The position numbers and the translations under genes were made by a program. Below, piece by piece: positions 38,894-46,696 of a stretch of DNA of 46,696 bases; the first letter of the stretch is position 1, and each line of letters opens with the position of its first letter. Under the pieces are notes generated by a model, which had not been told where the DNA came from, made no database searches, and saw only the letters and a list, made by a program, of their open reading frames with translations. Source of the stretch: Desulfuromonas sp. (lineage in GTDB: Bacteria; Desulfobacterota; Desulfuromonadia; Desulfuromonadales; BM103); assembly GCA_002869725.1 (NCBI GenBank), contig PKTY01000333.1:1-46696 (forward strand). The letters are read 5' to 3'.

Positions 38894-39736
38894 CTAGGAC
38901 GGTTCCGCCGACCGCCTGCTCTCCACCTTGACGATGACCCGGTCCGCGACGTTCAGATCGATATAGGACAGAGACGCCAGCCGAGGTTCGAGTTCGGGAT
39001 AAATCCGCTCCAGGCGATCCAGTTTGTCAGCAAAACCGCCCCTCCCCATATGTATCGGCACCCCCCAGTGATAGGTAAACAGGACCAACCCCTGTTGCTC
39101 GTCATAGTGGACCTGCGATACATCATCGAGATTGAACAGTTCACGCTTTTCCAAAACATTCATCAACTCCAGACCGGCTTTCAGCCATTCTTTAGCGATC
39201 CCCTTCGCTTCCAGCAGAGACTGCCTGTCGATCCCGGTCATGACCGGAAAACCGAGGTTGTCCTGGTGGTCAAGCATCTTGAAGACAACCCCCTCGGCAT
39301 CGACATAATAGAGGTAGTCGAGATCGACAATGGCCCGCGGGACACGCTCCTGCACCCTGATAACGACGCTGTCCGGGAAGACCCGCTCGATCTCGGCACG
39401 GGCAATCCATGGGTTCTCCTCGATCTTTGTGCCGATCATGTGCAGATCCAGTTCGAACAGGCTATCGCCTTCTTTTATGTCCGAGGCGGCCAGGATCTCC
39501 CCTTCGTTGACTCGCTGGTTTTGTTCAACACGCACCAGTCTTACGTCAAAGTATCCTGATTCAAGCAGCAACTGAGCTGTCAGCAGCGCCCCGCAGACCA
39601 GCAGAAAACCGGAGCCGGTTGCAATCACAACCCGCAGAGAGCGCAGCAGCAGATTCCGCCAGTGAAAGGGACGTTTCTCCTTCTTGCGCCGGTTCTGCTT
39701 GACCTGTTTTGCTTTCGTCTGCTTCAGATCCTGCAT
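38894..39736 (-). CDS. ftsQ: Cell division protein FtsQ
   Basis: Single TM, POTRA-like FDVRLVRVEQNQRVNEGEILAASDIKEGDSLFELDL; position between ddl and ftsA; TAG stop. Confidence 0.9.
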   Translation of the reverse strand: MQDLKQTKAKQVKQNRRKKEKRPFHWRNLLLRSLRVVIATGSGFLLVCGALLTAQLLLESGYFDVRLVRVEQNQRVNEGEILAASDIKEGDSLFELDLHMIGTKIEENPWIARAEIERVFPDSVVIRVQERVPRAIVDLDYLYYVDAEGVVFKMLDHQDNLGFPVMTGIDRQSLLEAKGIAKEWLKAGLELMNVLEKRELFNLDDVSQVHYDEQQGLVLFTYHWGVPIHMGRGGFADKLDRLERIYPELEPRLASLSYIDLNVADRVIVKVESRRSAEPS

Positions 39737-39759
39737 GACCTCTGCTCTTTCGCGGCCCT

Positions 39760-40698
39760 TTATTTGCCGAGCCCGGCATCCTCCACGATTCTCAGAACCA
39801 GCTCCGCAAAACTGATCCCTGCCGCGGCGGCCGATTTGGGCAGCAAGCTGGTCTCGGTCATCCCCGGGATGGTGTTGACCTCCAGAGTAAAGAATTCGTT
39901 GTTACGCACCATGAAATCGACCCTGGCCGCCCCTCGACAGCCTAGGGCTCGGCATGCGGCCTGCGCCGCCTGCTGGATCCGACCATAAAGGTCTGCCTCG
40001 AGCGGAGCAGGCAGCAGATACTCGGTCTGCCCGGGGGTGTACTTCGACTGAAAGTCGTAGAAACCGCTCTGCGGAACAATCTGGATAACCGGAAGAGCTT
40101 CTCCGTTGAGAACAGCGACAGTCAGCTCTGCACCTTCGATATAATCCTCGACCAGAACCAGCTCGTCATGCTGCTGCGCCAACTGCAGTCCGGCAGACAG
40201 CTGCGTGGGGTCTCGAACGATACTCACCCCGATAGTCGACCCTTCCCGGGCCGGCTTGACCACCGCCGGGAAACGGTCCCAGCTCGGCATTCCACTCTCC
40301 AGATCATCCCCTTTGCGCAGTGCAACAAAATCAGGGGACGGAATTCCGTTCTGGAGCAGCAACTGTTTGGTCATCACCTTGTCCATGGCAAGGCTTGAGG
40401 CCAGAACACCACTGCCTGTATAGGGGATCTCCATGATTTCGAGCAGCCCCTGAACTGTGCCGTCTTCTCCGAAGCGGCCATGGAGGGCGATAAAGGCCAG
40501 TTCGATACCGGCCTCCAACAACTTGCCGGGGAGATCGCGTCCGGCATCTATGGCCACCGTGTCAAAGCCCTGGTCGGTCAGTGCTGCCAGCACCGCATTG
40601 CCGGTGCGCAGCGAAACCTCCCGTTCTGCAGAGAGTCCCCCCATCAGGACCCCGATACGGCGCTGCTGCAGTGCGCTGCGTTCAACAGATCCGTTCAT
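39760..40698 (-). CDS. ddl: D-alanine--D-alanine ligase
   Basis: [58 protein letters not shown]. Confidence 0.97.
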   Translation of the reverse strand: MNGSVERSALQQRRIGVLMGGLSAEREVSLRTGNAVLAALTDQGFDTVAIDAGRDLPGKLLEAGIELAFIALHGRFGEDGTVQGLLEIMEIPYTGSGVLASSLAMDKVMTKQLLLQNGIPSPDFVALRKGDDLESGMPSWDRFPAVVKPAREGSTIGVSIVRDPTQLSAGLQLAQQHDELVLVEDYIEGAELTVAVLNGEALPVIQIVPQSGFYDFQSKYTPGQTEYLLPAPLEADLYGRIQQAAQAACRALGCRGAARVDFMVRNNEFFTLEVNTIPGMTETSLLPKSAAAAGISFAELVLRIVEDAGLGK

Positions 40699-42089
40699 TG
40701 TCTGGTCTCCCCTTGCTGGCCTGCGGCGAGGGCCTCAAGCAACATCTCACCGACCTGCCAGACATTGCCGGCACCGAGGGTCAGGATCATGTCACCGGGG
40801 CGGGCCTGATCGAGCAGATGGCGACAGGTCGCCTCAATACTGCCGGTGAACTCGCACGATTTGTGGCCATGCCTGGAGATCCCTTCGGCAAGATCCTGAG
40901 CAGCGACACCCGGAATCGGCTCCTCGCTTGCGGCATAGACATCCATAACGGCCAGATGGTCGGCATCATAAAAGGCCGTCACGAAATCATCGAACAGGGC
41001 ACGGGTTCTGCTGTAGCGATGGGGCTGGAAAACCACCAGAAGCCGTCGATCCCAGCCGCTGCGTGCTGCCTCCAGGGTTGCCCTGATTTCTGCAGGGTGA
41101 TGTCCGTAGTCATCGACCACCATAACCCCGCCCGGCTCTCCTTTGATTTGAAAGCGACGCTGTACGCCGCCGAAATCCTTGAACCCATCGGCAATTTGCG
41201 CAAAGTCCATGTCGAGTTCCATGGCGACCCCAATAGCGGCCAGGGCGTTAAGCACATTGTGCCGCCCCGGCATGCGGAAGCCGAGGCGACCCAACCTTTG
41301 ACCTCGGTAGTGGACCATGAAGTCGATGCGGTTCCCTCCATACTCGATGTCGCTGGCCTGCAGATCGGCCTGACTGCTCATGCCATAGGTCAACATCCGC
41401 TTGCCGACCTCGGGGATCAATCCCTGAATGTTCGGATCATCGATACAGAGGACCGCCAGTCCGAAGAACGGAACCTTGTTGATAAAGTCGACGAAGGTGG
41501 CACGAATCTGTTCAATATCCCGTTAGTAATCGAGATGATCGGCGTCGACATTGGTAACTACTGCGATCGTTGGCGACAGTTTGAGGAAGGAGCCGTCCGA
41601 TTCATCGGCCTCGGCGACCAGGAACTTTCCCTGCCCGAGCTTGGCATTGGAACCGAACAGATCGAGACGACCTCCGATCACCACAGTTGGGTCAATGCCA
41701 CCGTGGGAGAGCAGGGTGGCCACCATGCTGGTGGTGGTTGTTTTGCCATGGGTGCCGGCGATGGCGATGCCGTATTTCATGCGCATCAGCTCAGCGAGCA
41801 TCTCTGCCCGCGGGATCACCGGTATTTTACGGCGATGGGCTTCGAGCACTTCCGGGTTGTCGAGCCGCACCGCAGTCGATGTTACCACCACATCGACATC
41901 CGCCAGGTTTTCGGCCCGATGACCGCTGGCCACTCTTCCACCGAGTTCGACCAGATGCCGGGTAACGTCACTTTCCCGCAGATCCGAACCGGACACCTGG
42001 TAGCCAAGGTTGAGCAGGACTTCCGCGATGCCGCTCATCCCGATACCGCCGATGCCGACGAAATGAATTTTCTGGATCTTGCCGTACAT
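40695..42089 (-). CDS. murC: UDP-N-acetylmuramate--L-alanine ligase, one in-frame TAA at 41523-41525
   Basis: The two listed ORFs are in one frame (1395 nt = 465 codons): [28 protein letters not shown] ... [17 protein letters not shown] ... [46 protein letters not shown] ... [12 protein letters not shown]. Confidence 0.94.
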
Positions 42090-42101
42090 GAGCCTCTTTC
42101 C

Positions 42102-43181
42102 TCAGTATGATTCGGCCACGACCGCCCGGCATTCGTCGAGAAGTCGCTGCGCGGCCCCGAGCTGGGCCTGAGACTTGGCCGCAGCGGCCATCTGCTGCAG
42201 GGTATTGCGTTCGCGCAGCAGTTCGCTGACAACCCCGGCCAGCTGCTCCGGCTGCAGGTTGTGCTCTTCAAACATCAGAGCCGCCCCCCGAGCGACCAGA
42301 GCCTGGGCATTGCTGCTCTGGTGATTGCCGGCGGCATGGGGATAGGGGATGAGAATTGCCGGCCGTCCACAGGCCGCCAGCTCGGCCAGCGTCGTCGCCC
42401 CTGCCCGGCAGACCACCAGCGATGCCCGTGCGTAGGCACTCCCCATATCGTCGATAAACGGCTTGACTTCGCAATCTGTCCATCCCTGTGCGGCGTAGCC
42501 ATCCTGCACTTCTGCAAAATCCCGTTCTCCGCTCTGGTGGAGGATCTGTAGTCTCCCCTGCCATGATCGCAGATACGGCAGAGCAGCCAACAGGGTTCGG
42601 TTGATACTCCGGGCCCCATGGCTGCAACCAAACACCAACAGACAGGGGGGCTCCGGGGCAGTCTCCGGGCATGACTCAATCGCGCTGCGGACCGGATTGC
42701 CGGTCATGACGGTTATCCCCCCGTGAAAGGCCCGTCCTGCCTCGCTAAACGACAGGCAAATCCTTTTGGCCCAGCGTCCAAACAGGCGGTTGGCCAGCCC
42801 TGGCCAGGCGTTCTGCTCGTGAATCATGAACGGCACGCCTGTCAGTTTGGCCGCCAGCAGCACCGGCACCGAGGCGTACCCGCCGACACCGACAATCAGG
42901 TCAGGTCGAAATTCGCCGAGTATCCGGCGGGCCTGACCAAGCCCTCGCACCAGCCGTCCCAGGGCGAGGATCCTTTTCGTGAAACTGAGCCCGGCAAACC
43001 CGCTCATTTCGATGGTCTGTAACGGCCAACCGAGTTTTGGCAACAGCCGAAACTCCAGCCCGCGCTCAGTTCCCACAAAAAGGATTTCACTGTGTGGCTC
43101 CTCACGGCGCAGCTGCTCGGCAACGGCAATCGCCGGGAAGAGATGCCCTCCCGTGCCTCCCCCGGCTAGAAGAAGTTTCAT
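42102..43181 (-). CDS. murG: MurG (UDP-GlcNAc:lipid I transferase)
   Basis: MKLLLAGGGTGGHLFPAIAVAEQLRR; ATTLAELAACGRPAILIPYPHAAGNHQ. Confidence 0.97.
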   Translation of the reverse strand: MKLLLAGGGTGGHLFPAIAVAEQLRREEPHSEILFVGTERGLEFRLLPKLGWPLQTIEMSGFAGLSFTKRILALGRLVRGLGQARRILGEFRPDLIVGVGGYASVPVLLAAKLTGVPFMIHEQNAWPGLANRLFGRWAKRICLSFSEAGRAFHGGITVMTGNPVRSAIESCPETAPEPPCLLVFGCSHGARSINRTLLAALPYLRSWQGRLQILHQSGERDFAEVQDGYAAQGWTDCEVKPFIDDMGSAYARASLVVCRAGATTLAELAACGRPAILIPYPHAAGNHQSSNAQALVARGAALMFEEHNLQPEQLAGVVSELLRERNTLQQMAAAAKSQAQLGAAQRLLDECRAVVAESY

Positions 43182-44284
43182 CGCAATTCTCCGGGCGACT
43201 GCTTCGAAATACTGAGCAGAATACCGACGGCCGCCAGGGTCATGATCAGGCTGGTTCCCCCATAGGAGAGAAACGGCAGGGCCAACCCTTTGGTCGGCAC
43301 CATCCCCATGACCACCGCCATGTTGGCGAACGCCTCGATCCCGATCAGCAGGGTCAGTCCGAAGGCCAGGTAACAACCGAAACTGTCCGGAGCCTGCAGA
43401 GCGATACGGTACCCTCTGACAATCAGCAGCAGGAACATCGAGGCGATGACCAACACCCCAAGGAAACCCAACTCTTCACCAATGACCGAAAAAATGAAAT
43501 CGGTGTGGGCTTCGGGCAGGTAGAACAGCTTCTGCTTGCTCTCGCCAAGCCCTTTACCGAAAGCTCCTCCCGAACCGAAGGCGATCCAGCTCTGGATAAT
43601 CTGGAACCCGGTATCGCTTGGATCGTCCCAGGGGTTGAGAAAGGCCAGGATCCGTCGGCGCCGATAATCGACATTCATCACCAGGAAATAGAGAAATGGC
43701 AGTGCCAATAGACCAATTCCGGCCAGATAACTGAGCCGGGTCCCGGCAATCAGCAACATGGTCACCGCCACCAACCCCAACGTCAGGGCACTGCCGAGAT
43801 CGGGCTGGGCCAATAGCAGACCAAGCAGGACGCTGAGGATCAGAATGTAGGGGAGGAAACCGAACTTGAACGACCTCACCTTGTCCTGCTTGCGTGCCAA
43901 CGAGTGTGCCATGAACACGATCAACCCCAGCTTGGCGGCTTCGGCCGGCTGAAACGAGAATCCGGCCAGACTGATCCAACGGGTGGCTCCGCCAACTCGC
44001 CTACCGACTCCCGGCACCAGCACTGCGACCAGCAGCAGGATGCAGAGAATCAGCAGCGGCCAAGCCAGCTTGCGCCAGTGTTGGTAGTTGATCCGCATCA
44101 AAAGAGTCATGCCGGCCAGCCCGAGCAGGGCATATACAGACTGTCGCTGCAGAAAATGCAGACTGTTACCGAAATCGCGGTCGGCCATGATCGAGGATGA
44201 TGAGAAGACCATCACCACCCCCAGGCAGGTCAAACAGATTGCCAGCAACAGCACCGAGTTGTCAGTCCCCTGGTCAACGTTCAT
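43178..44284 (-). CDS. ftsW: FtsW (SEDS family glycosyltransferase)
   Basis: VGGATRWISLAGFSFQPAEAAKLGLIVFMAHSLA; ANMAVVMGMVPTKGLALPFLSYGGTSLI; possible GTG start at 44290. Confidence 0.96.
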   Translation of the reverse strand: MNVDQGTDNSVLLLAICLTCLGVVMVFSSSSIMADRDFGNSLHFLQRQSVYALLGLAGMTLLMRINYQHWRKLAWPLLILCILLLVAVLVPGVGRRVGGATRWISLAGFSFQPAEAAKLGLIVFMAHSLARKQDKVRSFKFGFLPYILILSVLLGLLLAQPDLGSALTLGLVAVTMLLIAGTRLSYLAGIGLLALPFLYFLVMNVDYRRRRILAFLNPWDDPSDTGFQIIQSWIAFGSGGAFGKGLGESKQKLFYLPEAHTDFIFSVIGEELGFLGVLVIASMFLLLIVRGYRIALQAPDSFGCYLAFGLTLLIGIEAFANMAVVMGMVPTKGLALPFLSYGGTSLIMTLAAVGILLSISKQSPGELR

Positions 44285-45641
44285 CGCCACCTGCCGTCAC
44301 TGCTGGGAGCCTCTGAAAAGCTTCGACAAAAGCTCGGCCGCGCTCCTGGTAGTTACGGAACATATCGAAACTCGAACAACCCGGGGAAAGCAGTACAACT
44401 CCACCGGGAGGGGTTAGTCTCTCTGCTAGATTGACAGCTTCTTCCATGCTCGGAGCCCGGTGAATCTGCGTCATGTCGGCAAAGGCTGCAGCCATGCGTT
44501 CGGCAGCTTCACCGATCAAAATCAGCTGTTTGACCTTGCCAGCAACCTGCTCGGCCAGTGGCGAGAGCTCGCCTTGCTTGTCCCGGCCTCCGGCAATCAG
44601 AGTCACCGGCGCTTCGAGCCCGGCCAGACTTTTGGCCACGCTGCCGACATTGGTCCCTTTAGAGTCATCGTACCAGCGCACCCCGTTACGCTCCCCGACC
44701 AACTCCATGCGATGCGGCAAGCCCCGAAAATCTCGCGCTGCGCTCCAGGCGATCTCAGACGGGCACCCCTCAAGGAGAAGCGGGACCAGTGCTGCCATAA
44801 CATTTTCCAGGTTGTGACGACCAGTCAGTTGCAGCTGATCGACCGGAAAGCGGGCTTCTTGTCCCTGCCAGCGCCAGACCAGGGCACCTCCATCCAGACC
44901 GATCCCCTGTTGAGGTACGCGGCTGGTGCTGAACCAGACGATGCAGGCGCCAATCGTATTTGCCACCTCAGCCACCTGAGGATCGTCGGCATTGAGAACC
45001 GCTGTCTCCCCGGACCCCATGTTCTCGAAGATCCGCAACTTGGCTGCCCGATAGCTCGCCATATCCGGATAGCGATCGAGATGATCGGACGTGATGTTGA
45101 GCAGCAGTCCGTAACGTGGTCGGAGACTGGTAATCGCCTCCAGCTGGAAGGAGGAGAGTTCAACGACCAACCACTCCCATTCCTGATCGATCGCCTCGAC
45201 CAGCGGAGTACCAAGGTTGCCGCCCACGAAGGTCCGCTTCCCCCAGCGGCTCAACATGGCACCTATGAGAGAAGTGACCGTCGATTTGCCGTTGGTTCCG
45301 GTAATCCCGATCAGCGGAGCATGCAGTTCGCGCCAGGCAATTTCCACCTCGCCCGCAACCGGCACTCCCTTGGCCAGAGCGTCACGAATCGCCGTGATCT
45401 CAAGAGGCACTCCGGGGCTCAGCGCCAGCAGATCAGCGCTGGCAAAAAGTTGTGCATCATGGCCACCGAGGTCGAGAACCACGCCGGATTCAGCCAGGGG
45501 GCCAAGTCCCGTCAGCTCACTTGCCCGACGCTGGTCCGAGAGAATCACCTGGGCCCCTCGCGACTGAAAAAACCGAGCGAGGCCAAGCCCGGACCGTCCG
45601 GCACCAACCACAACAACCTTTTTATTGGCATAGTCTGTCAT
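44274..45641 (-). CDS. murD: UDP-N-acetylmuramoylalanine--D-glutamate ligase
   Basis: KKVVVVGAGRSGLGLARFFQSRGAQVILSD; GITGTNGKSTVTSLIGAML; NVMAALVPLLLEG; DDSKGTNVGSV. Confidence 0.97.
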   Translation of the reverse strand: MTDYANKKVVVVGAGRSGLGLARFFQSRGAQVILSDQRRASELTGLGPLAESGVVLDLGGHDAQLFASADLLALSPGVPLEITAIRDALAKGVPVAGEVEIAWRELHAPLIGITGTNGKSTVTSLIGAMLSRWGKRTFVGGNLGTPLVEAIDQEWEWLVVELSSFQLEAITSLRPRYGLLLNITSDHLDRYPDMASYRAAKLRIFENMGSGETAVLNADDPQVAEVANTIGACIVWFSTSRVPQQGIGLDGGALVWRWQGQEARFPVDQLQLTGRHNLENVMAALVPLLLEGCPSEIAWSAARDFRGLPHRMELVGERNGVRWYDDSKGTNVGSVAKSLAGLEAPVTLIAGGRDKQGELSPLAEQVAGKVKQLILIGEAAERMAAAFADMTQIHRAPSMEEAVNLAERLTPPGGVVLLSPGCSSFDMFRNYQERGRAFVEAFQRLPAVTAGGDER

Positions 45642-46696
45642 CAGCGCAACTTCAGGGTCGAAAGTCCGATCAGGGCCAGAATGATACTGATGATCCAGAA
45701 TCGAACGATAATCTTCGGTTCCGGCCACCCTTTCAGTTCAAAATGATGGTGAATCGGTGCCATGCGAAAGACTCGCTTGCCATAGAGGCGAAAAGATGTC
45801 ACCTGCACGATCACCGAAAGTGCCTCCATCACAAAAATCCCGCCGACGATCACCAGCACGATCTCCTGCTTGGTGATCACGGCGATGGTGCCGATAGCCC
45901 CGCCCAGCGAGAGGCTGCCGATATCCCCCATGAACACCTGGGCCGGATAGGTATTGAACCAGAGGAAGCCGAGGCCTGCTCCGACCATGGCACCACACAA
46001 CACCGCAAGCTCACCGGCCCCCTGCACACTGCTGATCTGCAGATAGCTGGCCAGGTTGGCATGTCCGGCCACATAGGCGAAGACCAGGTAGGCCGCTGCG
46101 GCAATCATCACCGGACCGATCGCCAGCCCATCAAGACCGTCGGTCAGGTTGACGGCATTGCTGGCCCCGACGATCACCAGCATGGCAAAGGGGACATAAA
46201 ACCAGCCGAGGTCGGGATTGACTCCTTTGAAAAACGGAAACGCCAGGGTCGTTTGAAAAGGCGGGTAGAGCGTGAGAGCCAGCCCGACCCCGAAAGCGAT
46301 CACCATCTGCCAGGCCAGCTTCTGGCGCGATGACAGCCCTTTGCTGTTTTTCAACCTGACCTTGAGCAGATCATCGCTGAAGCCGATCACCCCATAACCG
46401 GCAGTGACCAGCAGGGTCAGCCAGACATAGAGGTTGTTGAGGTCGGCCCAGAGCAGGGTCGGGACCACAATCGCCGTCAGGATCAACATCCCCCCCATGG
46501 TCGGCGTCCCCTCTTTCTTGAAGTGAGACTCCGGGCCGAGACGTCGAATGCTTTGTCCGACCTGAAGCTTTGACAGCATGTCAATGAGCCAGGGGCCGAG
46601 CAGGAAGCTGATAACCAGCGCAGTGATCGCCGCATAGATGGTCCGGAAGGTAATGAACCGGAACACATAGAGTGCCGAAAACTCTGTATGCAGCGG
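45641..46696 (-). CDS. mraY: MraY (phospho-MurNAc-pentapeptide translocase), 5' truncated by window end
   Basis: [54 protein letters not shown]; frame continues upstream as [14 protein letters not shown] beyond the listed ATG. Confidence 0.97.
   Translation of the reverse strand, partial: PLHTEFSALYVFRFITFRTIYAAITALVISFLLGPWLIDMLSKLQVGQSIRRLGPESHFKKEGTPTMGGMLILTAIVVPTLLWADLNNLYVWLTLLVTAGYGVIGFSDDLLKVRLKNSKGLSSRQKLAWQMVIAFGVGLALTLYPPFQTTLAFPFFKGVNPDLGWFYVPFAMLVIVGASNAVNLTDGLDGLAIGPVMIAAAAYLVFAYVAGHANLASYLQISSVQGAGELAVLCGAMVGAGLGFLWFNTYPAQVFMGDIGSLSLGGAIGTIAVITKQEIVLVIVGGIFVMEALSVIVQVTSFRLYGKRVFRMAPIHHHFELKGWPEPKIIVRFWIISIILALIGLSTLKLR

Noticed and set aside
40581-42110. 509-aa plus-strand ORF opposite murC/ddl
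   Set aside because: Antisense shadow ORF in GC-rich coding DNA; no recognisable motifs, while the minus strand encodes clear MurC
44460-45746. 428-aa plus-strand ORF opposite murD
   Set aside because: Shadow ORF of a confident murD gene

Overview
The window looks like one contiguous chromosomal segment from a Desulfuromonadales/Geobacter-like bacterium. Lineage is inferred from gene content (triheme c7 cytochrome, rubrerythrin, desulfoferrodoxin, DUF6173-like protein, dcw order) and was not tested. Contents in order: the 3' end of carB with a perfect 19-bp terminator; a DUF6173-like gene and a small Cys-rich ORF; a LuxR-type regulator; a periplasmic binding protein plus Cache/HAMP/PAS histidine kinase; tRNA-Thr(CGT); a tandem zinc-ribbon membrane protein next to a membrane PAS sensor fused to a DnaQ-like exonuclease; a GT4 glycosyltransferase plus YdjC/ChbG/HpnK-like deacetylase; an MFS transporter and a PanP-like PLP decarboxylase; a minus-strand run zupT-yitT-corA-mscS-gltB-gltD; a triheme cytochrome, rubrerythrin, desulfoferrodoxin and an orphan CHC2 zinc finger; tandem FKBP prolyl isomerases; an MFS transporter; a class II photolyase; an alpha/beta hydrolase; a TPR-ended membrane protein; and the dcw cluster mraY-murD-ftsW-murG-murC-ddl-ftsQ-ftsA-ftsZ, with mraY cut by the window end. 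No CRISPR array, rRNA, transposase, phage or recognisable defence system was seen. The most unusual signal is that three otherwise intact minus-strand genes each carry one in-frame stop at a conserved position with no frameshift: gltB (TAG at a Gln position), an FKBP/SlyD-like gene (TAG at a Gln position) and murC (TAA at a probable Tyr position). TAG is also used as an ordinary terminal stop at several genes here, so wholesale recoding is unlikely. Sequence error, recent nonsense mutation and suppression/readthrough all remain open. Other points of interest are the sensor-exonuclease fusion, the missing murB between murC and ddl, structured intergenic inverted repeats, and a structured ftsZ 3' region ending in a strong terminator.
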